Shown piece after piece: positions 12,420-24,101 of a stretch of DNA of 64,000 bases (positions within the stretch are counted from its first letter, which is position 1; the number at the start of each line of letters is the position of its first letter). This stretch comes from Paulownia fortunei (Eukaryota; Streptophyta; Magnoliopsida; Lamiales; Paulowniaceae), in the NCBI GenBank assembly GCA_019321725.1, contig CM033115.1, positions 12,472,673 to 12,536,672 of the forward strand, read 5' to 3'. The notes below the pieces were generated by a model that was not told the DNA's origin, did not search any database, and worked only from the letters and a program-made list of their open reading frames with translations. The translations under genes were made by a program, and so were the position numbers.

Positions 12420-13602
12420 ACTTATTACTAGTCTATCTTAATTACAGCGAAATGAAATGCAATACAAATAAAAATGAAGATGGCATGATGATCAGAATTT
12501 AAAAAAAAAACTGTAAAATAGTCTAATAATCACAAACAATCATTTTTTAGAGATCACAAATGCTATCGAGATTTTTTTTCAAAGGATATTGTTCGTATAT
12601 GCACTAAGCCAACCTTTTATTCCACAAACCAAGATATATATAACTTCAAAATCAATCATGAAAAAACTTCAACTCTATATCCTCACAGGTAAGTGTTTGC
12701 AATATAAGTTGGTAAAGTGTTCACTCATGGAGTTCAAAAATAGTTAAAACACTATGCAAAATGGATTAAATGATTTAGGACAAGTATTCAAACTAAAACT
12801 GAGCATAAGATAGGTAGTCACAAAATTTAAAATACCTAGTTTGTCTTACCAAAATATGCCTTGAAATTTTATTAGTTAACCTATAAATGAAATGGTGAAT
12901 TTGTTTTTATTTTTTTTATATTTTTTTGGTTTTTTTGTTTTCTCTCTTTTTTTTTATTTTTTGTTTTTGTTTTTTTATTTTTATTTTTTTAACAACATGA
13001 CTCGCATGTTAACAAAAGATTAAAATAAAGATTTATATATACTCACATCACTAAGTATAAAGTAAAATATTTCAATAGAAATAGATAACGATACAGATTT
13101 ACCCAATTTATTTCTCTACATTCAATGTGGACATAATTAAGTATCTCAAATTGCAACGAAACCAATTCAAACGTTCAATTAAAGTTCAGAATGCTTGTTT
13201 TCTTAAACTCTCCACTTATTCACAAAAGATGTGTGAATATTAAAAAGTAAACACTTTAACATGGTTGGATTTTTCAATTATATGTATAACAATCAATCTT
13301 TCCACAAGGCTTAGAATATGCACAAGACTAATTTCTTTTTTTTGTTTTTCAAGATAGTTCCCTTGGACTCTAAAAAAAAGAGGATTGCAATTATATTTTG
13401 ACAATTTACAAAATTTCAATTAAAAACTTCACAAACATGCCATGTTATGCCCAAAAAAAATGGGGGTGCGTTTTATGAGTATCAAAAGATTACCCTTTAC
13501 TCGGCCATACTCATGGTTTCAACAAACCCAAATGAAAGCATAATTGAATTTTTTTTAACTAGAAAAAAATACATTGAACACACAAGACATGATATCAACT
13601 AA

Positions 13603-13640
13603 CCCTTCCCCCAACTTAATTGAAACATTATCCCCAATGT
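13603..13640 (-). other. Conserved 3' non-coding motif of Athila-type elements
   Basis: On the minus strand it reads ATTGGGGATAATGTT, then TTAAGTTGGGGGAAGG. This block is common in the region after integrase in plant Ty3/gypsy elements of this type. It marks the stretch beyond the LOG pseudogene as still retrotransposon. Confidence 0.55.
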
Positions 13641-13756
13641 TGAAAATAGATAGAAAAGTAGAGTTTAAAAGATATCATCTAAAATATGGCTTATTGAAAA
13701 AAAAAATCTAAAACAACACAAAACACACTTTTATTTGAAACCATTAAGGATAAATT

Positions 13757-14406
13757 TCACGGGATGAGAGCCAAATTCATTTTATGTTTTCGACCATTGT
13801 CCCTGTTGGACCAATCTATATAAGCCAACGCTGGATCAGATTCTGGCACATATGCTAAAAGTAGATCAATCAGTTGGTCAAGTGTTGGAGCAGAAATGAG
13901 AATTTATCTCGCAGACGGTGAAATAAAACCTTTTTCCACAGCATGATCTACAAAAGATATAAACTATTATAGAAACTATTAACATTAAGAATACCTACAG
14001 GTTTCTGGTGAATATTAAGTTGTGCCCAAGAGATAACTTTGAATAACTCCTCAAGTGTACCAAAACCACCATATAAGGTGATAAATGCATTTGCATTGTT
14101 TAGCATATTAGACATTTTGTCCTGAATATATGGCACTTTTAGCTCATTTCCGACGATCATACTTGTGATATTCTATACTGTTAAAGGTTTTAGAATAACT
14201 CCTAAAACTTTGACTCCTCTTACAAGAGCAGAAGTAGCAACACTCCCCATTAACCTAGGTTGCCTTTCCCATACACTAAATGAATTTTTCTTTCTGCTAA
14301 TATTCTACCAAAGTTATGAGTTGCCCTTATAAACTCACTATTTTTCTAAATTGGATCCACAAAAGACACAAATATAGTTGAACTTGCGAGTGGAAAAGAC
14401 TTTCAT
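13757..14406 (-). pseudogene. LOG-like cytokinin riboside 5'-monophosphate phosphoribohydrolase, intronless retrocopy
   Basis: LOG enzymes release active cytokinin bases from their ribotides in the cytosol. Nearly the whole protein can be read from an ATG at 14406: ICVFCGSNLEK, a frameshift at about 14341, then FGRILAERKIHLVYGKG and a second frameshift at about 14252. It continues LMGSVATSALVRGVKVLGVI, an in-frame stop and VGNELKVPYIQDKM. The core block is ITLYGGFGTLEELF and ISWAQLNIHQKPVGILNV. After a third frameshift (about 13955) come HAVEKGFISPSAR, another stop and LDQLIDLLLAYVPE. The family motif PGGxGTxxE is kept except that its Pro is Tyr. Plant LOG genes are normally split into several exons, but here all segments are contiguous, which points to a processed copy. 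It lies between the integrase and 3' LTR of the Athila element. It is dead: at least three frameshifts and two stops. Confidence 0.87.
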
Positions 14407-15429
14407 ATTTTTTTTAAAGTGCGTTATGCAAAAATAGAGTAAGTATTGCTATTTATTGAGATGTGAACAGAAAATGCATTTATTGCACGTCTTTTTTTTT
14501 TGCTAGAAAGGTTGAAATAACGACACATAAAATATAAAAAATTATCTACTTACATGTGAATGTACATGTAGTTACGATTGTGTTTCACATCTTCCTCTAG
14601 TTTTACATCCAGTAACGGCTTAAACGCCCTCTATGAGTTCGAGAATATTCTTCCCATTTACTTTTCTTATAAACTGGCAAATATGGTCTTTTAATGTCAG
14701 ATTGCTAAGACTATAACGCTCATATTCATCTCATAAGTAATTCTAAAAATCAAGAATTGTATGATGCACTAATCCACATAAATGCATCTGAAGAGTCAAT
14801 ATAATGTCATCTAAAGACTCCTTACTCAATCTATCTATAATGAATTAAATTTTATCTTCTCAATTTTTAAAAACTATTTTTAAGGAATGACACTTTGGGT
14901 TACAAGTCCATCAAGTATATTTGTGACAAACTTGAATTTTTCGCCCTTCATTTTTTTGAATATGCTTTTTTACCAAAACCAAGCATGTATCTAGTAAGCA
15001 AGTTTGAAGACTCGCATGAAAACTCACCTACTACTCTTACCTTTTCTTCAATTATGTATGTCCCTTGGGATGCCCTTGCGCATAAGCATCCTTAATATTT
15101 CAATCTTAGTTTTATAAATTTTTAAAATTATATTTTTAGGAAGAAAAGGAAATCACTTTTTGAGAGTTAGAAGAATGTCATCCATTTTGAAAAGAACAAA
15201 AAAAAATTGAGAAAGAGAGAGAAACTTTGTACTGAGATTTCAGTTGTTTGAGAAACTAATATGTCTAACTTTAATAGCCATGAAGTACCGTTATCTGCCA
15301 TTTAACCAGAAAAAAAAAAAAAAGAATGAAAGCTTACAAAATAAAGTTAGAGAAAATAAGTATATATACACATACTAATCATAATAAGGATTAGAAAGTA
15401 AAATAATTTCTTCTTGTGAAAAATGATTC

Positions 15430-18400
15430 TCTAGAAATGGTATGAGTCTTTATCCATTTACTTTAAATATATTACCATTTTTAGAATTTTAAATGTCAAT
15501 TGCCCCATAAGGATATACCTCTTTTACAACAAAAGGACCACTCCACCTTGATCTCAATTTTTCAAAAAACAAATATAATCGAGAATTATAAAGCAAAACC
15601 TTTTGATCAACCTCAAATATTTTTCTTAAAATTTAATTATCATGAAAATCTTTGACTTTTGCTTTATGAATTTTAAAATTCTAATATGAATCATTTCTCA
15701 ATTCTTGAAGTTCATTGATTTGCAATTTGCACAATTTTGGAGTTTCATCAAGGTTGAAGTTAAAGATTTTGACTGCCCAATAAGCTTTATGTTCAAGTTT
15801 AATAGGTAAATGATAAGGTTTTTAATAAACTATCCTATAGGGAGACATGCCTAATGATGTTTTAAAAGCGATTCTATATGCCCAATGAGTATCGGTAAGT
15901 CTAAGAGATCAATCTTTACGATTTGTATTAACTGTCTTTTCCAAAATTTATTTTTATCTCCTTATTTGCAAGTTTAACTTGTCCATTTGTCTGAAAGTGA
16001 TAAGGGGTTGCAAATTTATGTATGATTCCATATTTCCTCATTAAAGTTCCAAAAATTCTATTACAAAAACATTTTCCCCCATCAATGATAATGGATCGAT
16101 GAATTACAAATCTACTTAAAATCTTTTCTTTAAAAACTTTTATCACTATTTTGTGATCATTGTTTCAACAGAGAATTGCCTCGATCCATTTTGAGACATA
16201 ATCTATGACAACCAATATGTAAGTAAAATCAAATGATAATGGAAATGATCTCATGAAGTCAATACCCCAATAATAAAAGATTTCAATTACTAGGATAAGG
16301 TGTAAGGGCATCATGTTTCACTTTGAAATAGACCTTAACTTTTGACAATTTTAACAACTTTTGCAGAAAGTGTAAGTGTTTCTGAAAAGAGTTGGCTAAT
16401 AAAATCCATATTACAAGACATTTGCAGCAGTTTTATGTGCCGAAAAGTGACCACCACATTCTTCTGAATGATAAAATTTAATAATATTATCTATTTCATT
16501 GTCTGACATGCATTTTTGAAAGATTTGATCAGAACAATATTTGAATAGGTATGGATTATCCCAATAAAAAAAAATTACCTCAATCAAAAACTTTTTTTAT
16601 TTTGAGAATTTTAATGTGATGTCATCTTTCATGTCACAAAAAAATTAGCAATATCAACAAACCTAGGTAAAATAAAAATATTAAATAGTTGTTTATCAAG
16701 GAAAGTGTCATTAGTGGGTGTGGTTTGAAATGAGCCACCACAAACAAGTTTCGACAAATAATCAGCCACCATATTTTCTACTCATTTCTTATCTTGAATC
16801 GTAATATTGAATTCTTGGAGTAAGAGAATCCACCTAATCAATTTATGTTTGACATCTTTTTTTGACAAAAAATATTTCAAAGCTCCATGATCAGTGAAAA
16901 CAACAATTGGTGAGCCAACAAGATAAGATATAAATTTGTCCAATTCAAAAACTACAACAAGTAATTGTTTTTTAGTTGTTGAATAATTCAGTTGAGCACT
17001 ATTTAAACCTTTACTTGCATAGTAAATAACATATGGTTTCTTATATTTTCTTTGTCCTAAGACAGCTCCAACATCATAGTCACTGGCATCATCATTATTT
17101 CAAAAGGTAAAGTCCAATTTGGATGCTACATGATTGGAGTAGATATAAGCATGTTTTTAAACTTAACAAAAACATTTTCACAATTTTTAGTCTATTCAAA
17201 TATAATGTCTTTTGTTAGAAGTTTACACAAAGGTTTAGATATTATACTAAAATCTTTGTTTAATCTTTTATAAAAATCAGCATGTCCTAAAAATGATCTT
17301 ACATCCTTCACATACTTTAGTATTGGCAAATTGACAATTAACTCAATTTTAGATTTGTTTACTTCAATACCTTTTGACGAAATAATGTGTTCAAAAACAA
17401 TACCAGTTGTCACCATGAAATGACATTTCTCCCAATTGAGTACAAGATTCTATTCTTCACACTTGATCAAAAGATTTTCCAAATTAGATAAGCAATTGTC
17501 AAATGAATTACCAAAAATAGAAAAATAATCCATGAAGACTTCAAGAAAACATTCAACTATGTCACTAAAAATACTAAGCATGCATCGTTGAAATGTAGTT
17601 GGTGCATTAAGTAATCCAAAAGACATTCTTTGATATGTAAAAGTATCAAAAGGAAATGTAAAAAATATTTTCTTTTGATCTTCAAGTGCAATTGCAATTT
17701 GAATATACCTAGAATATCCATCTAAGAAGCAGTAAAATTCATGTCCCGCAACTCTTTTTAAGATTTTATCAATAAAGGGTAATGGATAATGATTTTTTTT
17801 AGTAACTGAGTTGAGTTTCCTATAGTCAATGCACATTAGCCAACCAGTAATAGTCGTAGTTGGAATTAATTCATCATTCTCATTTTTGACTACAATAACT
17901 CCAAATTTTTTAGTTACAACTTGAGTAGAGCTTACCCATTTACTGTCAAAAATAGAATAAATAATTTTATTATCTAAGAGTTTAATGACTTTATTTCTCA
18001 CTACTTCTTTCATATTTGGATTTAGCCTTTGTTGCATCTCTCTAGAAGTTTTAATATTTTCCTCTAAATAGATGTTATGTGTGCAAATTAAATAACTAAT
18101 ACCTTTAATGTCAGCAATGGTCCAACCTAAAATATTCTTATGTATTTTCAGAGTTTTGATCAACTTACCTTATTAGGATGCATCAAGTTTGAAAGAAATT
18201 ATTACTGAAAAAGTCTTATTCTCAACTAAGAAAGAGTATTTCAAATCAAATGGCAAAGATTTCAAATCAATCACGGAAGTTTTAGGATTTGATGAAACAT
18301 GTCGTACTGTTGATAATGAAAGTTTTTCAAACCTTAGCTTCCAACAATATTTTTCTTGTACCTGCAGAAATTCAGAGAGATTATTAGAGTACGTCCTTTT

Positions 18401-18862
18401 ATAAATTCAAATACTTTCATTTTCAAAATAAGTTTTCAAAGAATCTGAAGAGTTAGTGGTAGTAATGTATTCATGAACAAGTTCCACGAATGAATCCACT
18501 TTATGAATTTCAACATCTGCTACAGGTTACTTACAAACATTAAACACATTTAGTTTCAAAGTCATATTTCCAAAAGATAACTTTAAAACACCATTCCTAT
18601 AATTAATCAAAGCATTTGAAGTTGTAAGAAAAGGATGATCTAAAATAATTAGAATCTGTATATGTGTATGTACCACGGGCTTTGTGTCCAAAATAATGAA
18701 ATCCATTGGAAAGTCATCTTCTACTACTCTATTTGGAACTTTAATCAAACGACCAGCTAGTTGGAGTATAACAAAAGTTATTTTAAGTTCTCTCAAACCT
18801 AATTGTTCGTAAATTGAGAAAGGTAGAAGATTTACAATAGCACCAAGATCAAACAAAAACAC
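15430..18862 (-). pseudogene. Athila pol relic: protease, reverse transcriptase, RNase H, integrase
   Basis: Minus-strand order is as follows. The protease (18862-18527) has FDLGAIVNLLPFSIYEQLGL and TTSNALINYRNGVLKLSFG; its catalytic triad reads DLG. The reverse transcriptase (18163-17450) has REMQQRLNPNMKEVV, SKWVSSTQVV, CIDYRKLNSV, HEFYCFLDGYS and FGLLNAPTTFQRCML. Its active-site box reads FMDYF instead of the required F/YxDD. The connection part (17416-17192) has VRSFLGHADFYKRL. RNase H spans about 17150-16740, with KPYVIYYAS and [10 protein letters not shown]. The integrase (about 16560-15430) has its HHCC zinc part, DGGKCFCNRIFGTLMRKYG and ATPYHFQTNGQV, with the C-terminal part down to about 15430. 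Many stops and frameshifts make it non-functional. Confidence 0.9.
17523..17536 (-). other. Mutated reverse-transcriptase active site (FMDD to FMDY)
   Basis: Codons at 17533-17525 read ATG GAT TAT, so the second catalytic Asp is Tyr through a single G-to-T change. The first catalytic Asp (FLDGYS) is kept. Confidence 0.9.
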
Positions 18863-19559
18863 GTTCTATTCTAGTGTTTCCTATGGTACATGAAATGGTT
18901 GGACAACTTAGATCTTTATACTTGGGTGGAGTGAGTTGTTGAATGATTGAACTATCACTTTCAGTTAAAAATGCCTTCTTTTTGCACATGATGTTTTTTT
19001 TTAATTGTACATAAATCTTTTAAAATTTTGGCATAAGGTGGAACTTGCTTGATTGAATCCAACAATAGAATATTAATCTTGGCTTGTTTAAAAACTCAAA
19101 GATTTCAACATTTGAGTTTAATTTCTAAGTTTGTTGAAATCTTTGAGGAAAGGGCGCTGAAGATAAATATTTTTCTTTTTCATCATTTTCAAACATACCT
19201 TCATTGTCAAGACTATTTTCATTCTTCATATATGAAGGTGGATTAGAAACTTTCTCCTTGGGATGAATAGTCTTATCAATAATTTTTTCATTTCGAAGAG
19301 TTGTGACCAAATTAGCCTCCTTGATTGAATTTTCACCTGAAGAAGAAACATAACACTGAGTGGAAGGATTATGTTAAGGTTGAGCTAGAAATTTACCTTT
19401 TTCCTAAGTACTAAAGAGGTGGTTAATGTTGAAAGTTTGTATTTGATCTTATTGATGGCTTGTGAAGTTTGATTATTGATATTTGTTTGTTTATGCATAT
19501 TTGCTTGCAGAGTCTCTTTAAGGGATTTTGTATGTGGAGTTAGATAAAAAGAAAAGTTT

Positions 19560-20405
19560 CGTGATTTTTGTGAATGTAGTGGTTGGGTATGGTTATCATC
19601 TCACCAACTAAAATTGGGACGATTTCTCAATTGTGGATTCTAAATTTTGGAATATGGAGAATGAAAAGATTTTTTGAATATGTTCATGAAATTTGCTTGT
19701 ACTGGAATGTTTAAACATTCATTGGTAGAGTACTCCATAAGTTCACAATTACTACAAACTTCTTCATCTCGCACGAATTAGATTTTCTTTACTTTTTTAA
19801 GTTCCATGGCCTTAACTTTTCTTGTTAAACTAGAAATCCTAACATTTAGACCGTCTTCTTGACTAAGGTAATATTTTCCTTTATTACTATTAGTAAGATT
19901 TGATCTAATAGAACCATCAGAAGAATTAACACTATGCCATGATTGAGAGTCTACCAAATGGTCCAGATATTCTAGGATTTCGTTAAGTTGTTTATCAACA
20001 AACTCATCATTACACATTATTTCAACAAATTATTTTATTTCAAGGGTTAAACCTTCATAAAAGAAATTAATTAAGTGTCATTTTTTAAAATCATGATGTG
20101 GCTATGAATTCAAAAAATCTTTAAATATTTCCCAATATTGAGAAAAAGCTTCATTCGAATTTTGAGAAAAAAATTGGATTTATCTTTTCAAAGCATTAGT
20201 TTAATAAGTTGGAAAAAACTTTTTCAAAAATTCATCTTGCATTTCTTGCCAAGTGGCAATTGACTTAGGTTTTAAAGAATTAAGTCAAGTTTTTGCTTTA
20301 TCTTTTAAAGAAAAAGATAAAGCAAAAGGTAATAATTTGAGCATAACAATTTCATTTGTGCAAGTTTGATGATTAAAAGTGGCACATATTACATCAAATT
20401 TTTTG
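19560..20405 (-). pseudogene. Athila gag relic, N-terminus deleted
   Basis: Fragments of the capsid domain on the minus strand are FALSFSLKDKAKTWLNSLKP, ATWQEMQDEFLKKFFPTY, TNALKRQIQFFSQN, FSQYWEIFKDFLNS and NFFYEGLTLEIK. An open stretch follows (20017-19778) with DEFVDKQLNEILEYLDHLVD, and then the nucleocapsid-like end, including LRNRPNFSW, near 19620. It starts abruptly next to the truncated 5' LTR at about 20405, so the leader and first part of gag are lost. Stops interrupt the frame at several places. Confidence 0.85.
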
Positions 20406-20408
20406 ACC

Positions 20409-20924
20409 ATTGTAGCATGTTTATTGACCACTTTGACAAATTTCCTCACCATCTTATTTTTAACAAACTTATTTATCTACCACTTGTATATAACATATCA
20501 AAATTTTAGCTCAAAAAAAATTTAGTTTAAGAGATATGACCCAATTGATAAAATAGGTCAGAACTTGGCTTAACTCTAATCTGATTTTTTTATGATCCAT
20601 TTTGTACAACTACTTGTAATCCAACGTTTTTATCTTTACACATATAGTATGGGATCCAAAGTCTGTATGAACTTGTAGATGAATGATTTAGCAATCCATA
20701 ACCTTAAGAATTAACTTAAAACCATTTCGAAATCAAAAGTTACACCAATTTCTCTAAAACCTACACAAAAAAAGATAAAAAAAAATTTAATCTCATTTTT
20801 TATGTTGATTTTCTATTTTATTCCTAAAACACAAAAATGCATTAATTGGGAGTTTTAATGATAATTTCAAAGTAAAAATAATTATATAAATCTTAAGTAA
20901 TTATACACTTTTAAATGTTCATCA
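20409..20924 (-). repeat. Athila 5' LTR, truncated (516 bp of about 1675)
   Basis: It matches 11892-12407 in direct orientation with scattered differences. The inner two-thirds of the LTR and the primer-binding site are missing, and gag sequence adjoins at once. Confidence 0.85.
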
Positions 20925-21471
20925 AAGGACTTCTAAAAAAGGCACTTAATGAAGAGTCCATTTTCTAAATGGAATTTAATTGAATGAACTTTTAAAATAA
21001 GTTATTTATCTAAAAGTCCAATTTGAAAAAATGCAAATTTGTAGCTTTTGAATTTTTTTCCTTGCATTTATATCGGATGTGTATTAAATTGCATTTCTAC
21101 CAAATACTTGACAATACTTATAAGCACTTTTTAAAAAAGTCAATAAATAGACTTTCATTCCAAAAGTGCTCTTAAACATGCATAAAATCAATAGAGAACC
21201 TTTTTTCTTTTGTATGAATCGATCTTATTTCATTTTAATTCATTCCTGATACCTCCCAAGGAAAATATTGAATTAGATCCCAAATTAACGGGTTAGTATG
21301 AGCTTATCCATGCAATTATGCACTCTTTAAATAGGAATTTATTTTTTAAAAGATCTTGGCTTTCGTACTTTGGTGGGTCTCCATGATCCTTTTGATGTTC
21401 TTGAAATATTGTAAACTATATAAATGTAGTTATTCAACAAAAATGTCATGCCATAATTTCTTCTATCTAAA
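20925..21471. other. AT-rich flank; possible right end of the Harbinger relic, then copia 5' LTR remnant
   Basis: The stretch 20925-21185 contains short repeated words (aagcactttttaaaaaag, aaaagtgctcttaaacatg). On the minus strand it begins gcatgtttaagagcac and includes gtatttggtagaa, loosely like 6113 gtatttgttagtt. Immediately left of 21472 there should be the 5' LTR of the copia relic, but no partner exists in the window to define it. Confidence 0.4.
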
Positions 21472-21482
21472 TGGTATCAGAG
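21472..21482 (+). other. Copia primer-binding site (initiator tRNA-Met)
   Basis: The sequence tggtatcagag is the standard copia complement to the 3' end of initiator methionine tRNA. It directly precedes the gag relic. Confidence 0.85.
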
Positions 21483-23760
21483 TATCCCTGGAACCCTGTT
21501 TTCTCTTTCCCCACAACCCACGACCACCACTCGGTTGCCCCCTTCCTATAGTGCCACAATAACCATAGTTAATTCTCTTCCCTATAATTCATTCTTACCA
21601 CTTTTTATCATCCACTGAACACAATCAAATTATACTCCTGAATTGAATCTACCAATTATCTTAAACTAACTTCTATCAATTATCTTTCCTGGGTGCTTCA
21701 ACTAGAAGCACTCATTGGTCACGATCTCCTAAAATCCATTAATGGGTCACATCCACCCCCTCTCCCACCACCATTATCAACAATCTCATCACCCCAAATC
21801 CGGCTTATCCCACATAGACCCATCAAGATAAGTTAATAATTAGTGCCCTAGTTGGCTCCAAAACCCCTCCCTCATCCCTCTCTTTACCCAATCTAAAATC
21901 TCTCGTGATGCTTGTACTACTCTAGCTAACACCTACGCTCGCACCTCTCGAGGCCACATTAGAAAAATCAAAGAGCAAATCAGATCTCTCACTAAAGACT
22001 CCTAATTAATTTCAGACTACATGCAATCTACTAAAATTTGCACTCATGAATTATCATTAAGATTTTATTAAGAAAATCCTTGATGGCCTTGATGATAACT
22101 ACAAACATATTGTTGATATTATCAATGGTCGCAACACACATATCTCCTTTTACGAACTTTATGAAAAATTGATCACTAAGGAACTTTCGTTACGCCTTCA
22201 ACAATCCACCTGCTTACCTTTTTCCCACCATTGCCAACCCATTACATTCCTGGGCCAAGTTTTCCTGCTCAAACATTTCACGCTCTTTGTTGTTCTCTAC
22301 TCCATCCATATCTACTAGTGCTCCTTCATTTCGTCCCCCTTACTCTATGCCTCGTAGTGGTTGCCACACTCTCCACCTATGCTTTGGTCACTGCCATTGG
22401 TTTCATGGTAAGGTCATACCATTCCCCAGTGCCAGTATTTTCCCAATTACAACCAAATACCAACCACCATCTTCGCCAAGCCCACCTTTCTCGTGGCAAC
22501 CAAGGCCCCATGTACCTTGGTAGGCCCAAGTTCACCTTATTTCTACTTTTAATCTAGCCTCACCCAATTGACTTCTTGATAGTGGCGCCTCACACAATGT
22601 TACAACTAATATTGGCAACCTCTCACTTCATACTCCTTACGATAGGTCTGATGATATTATGATTGGGGATGGAATAGGTCTCTCTATCACTCACACTAGT
22701 TCTAGATCTCTTTCCACGCCCTTATTTACTTTCAATTTAGACAATGTGATATCTAAATTTTGTAAAACAAATAATACTTCTATTGAATTCTAACCCCACT
22801 TCTTTTATTGTGAATGATCTTCGCACAAGGGAAATTCTTTTGTAGGTCAGACTAAGGAGGGCATGTATGAATGGCCGACATCACGTGACCCATCTTCCTC
22901 TCTCATTATATTTTCTAGTGGCAAGACCACTTCGTCCGAGTGGCATCATCATCTAGATCATCATCGTCATCCATTTTTAGGTATATTATTAGTAATTTTA
23001 ATTTAGAGTTATCAAGTTCCTTATATTTCCATTGTAATTATTGTTATTATAATAAAAGTCATAGGTTATCATTTTCCATATCATCCCTCGTCTCTTCCTC
23101 TCTTCTTGAAGTTATTTTCTTTGATATATAGACATCACCCATTATTTTTGTTGGTGACTTAAAGTATTACATCATATTTGTGGACCACTTCTCCAAATAT
23201 ATCTAATTGTACCACTCAGGTGCAAATCTCATATAGTTGATGTATATACTCGCTTTACGTCTCTTGTAGAAAACTTCTTTCAACACAAAAGCATTGCTCT
23301 CTACTATGATAATGGGGGAATATCAAGCTCTTGTCTCTTCTCGTTCTAATGGAATCTCTCACCTTATGTCCACGCCTACACACCTAACCATATTGGGTAC
23401 TTTCAACATTATCATCGTCACATTGTAGAAACTGGTCTATCTCTATTGTTCCATGCGTCAATACCTTTGTGCTACTAGTCATATACATTCTCCATCATTG
23501 TTTATCTCATAAACCACCTTTCTACGCCTATTCATGACCTTATATCCCCATATTTCAAATTCTTTGGTGAATTTCCTAACTACCATAAACTCTAAAGCTT
23601 TGGTTGTCTTTGTTATTTATGGCTTCAACCCTATTCTCCACACAAACTTAACTCTCGTTCTACTTGGTGCGTCTTTATAAGGCACTCCTTCACTCATAGT
23701 GCGTAGCTCTATTTGGACCCTTTCTCCTCTCAATTTTACACGTCATGTCATGTTAAATTG
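21483..23760 (+). pseudogene. Ty1/copia 5' half: gag, protease and integrase relic
   Basis: Broken frames give the copia order. Gag spans about 21840-22230 and ends ILDGLDDNYKHIVDIINGRN and SFYELYEKLITKEL. The protease is at about 22574, with LDSGASHNVTTNIGNLSLHT and IMIGDGIGLSI; its catalytic DSG box is intact. GAG-pre-integrase spans about 22820-22960 (GKTTSSEWHHHLDHH). The integrase begins at about 23110 with zinc-part and core pieces such as YVVDHFSKY-like wording and a DNGG-type site near 23315. It ends near 23760, where a typical HVM-type residue run occurs. No reverse transcriptase, RNase H or 3' LTR follows, so the copy is truncated. Many stops and frameshifts are present. Confidence 0.82.
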
Positions 23761-24091
23761 AGAATATCCAAATTTGCCAGAAAATGGACATTATATAAAT
23801 AGAATTCATTTTTCTTGCGATTATGGTAGTTATTAAATGTAGAAATATTGTGGAAGTTGATCACGTTAATTTATGGAAGTATTTTTTTTTTTCAATTCAA
23901 ATAATGCAAATTACTACCCCATATACACATAGTTTAAAATTTATTAGTACTTATGGGGTATCAACATAAATTTTATGACATACAAAAAAAAAAAAAATTG
24001 GTATCAACATGGATGCTTAACATAGTGACATACTTATCTCCCTTCACATAGTTGATTAGTGAGTCCCAAATTTCCATATCATATTCAATGA
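23761..24091. other. Spacer, no feature recognised
   Basis: AT-rich DNA with short T and A runs. There is no ORF of note and no match to the neighbouring elements. Confidence 0.5.
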
Positions 24092-24101
24092 AAATAGTAT
24101 T
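24092..24101. repeat. 10-bp target-site duplication, left copy
   Basis: The sequence aaatagtatt is identical to 25728-25737. The two copies flank the inverted repeats exactly. Confidence 0.85.

Larger units (their letters stand above)
10733..20924 (-). mobile_element. Degraded Athila-type Ty3/gypsy retrotransposon
   Basis: The element is read on the minus strand: partial 5' LTR (20924-20409), gag, protease, reverse transcriptase, RNase H, integrase, 3' non-coding part, polypurine tract and 3' LTR (12407-10733). Both LTRs share the minus-strand start TGATGAACATTTAAAAGTG. The 3' LTR begins on the plus strand with TGCTACAAC. Flanking 5-mers are aagta (10728-10732) and aagga (20925-20929), a 4-of-5 match consistent with a target duplication. 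The 5' LTR lacks its inner 1.16 kb, and the primer site, leader and start of gag are also gone. All genes carry stops and frameshifts. Protein segments match Athila rather than chromovirus elements. An intronless LOG pseudogene lies in its 3' part. Confidence 0.88.

Noticed and set aside
13948..14160. LOG fragment as a live small protein
   Set aside because: It starts inside the fold, and the upstream and downstream parts are in other frames; a working LOG needs the whole fold.
22231..22557. 108-residue hydrophobic ORF
   Set aside because: It is a shifted frame within the copia gag region, and the family signal lies in other frames.
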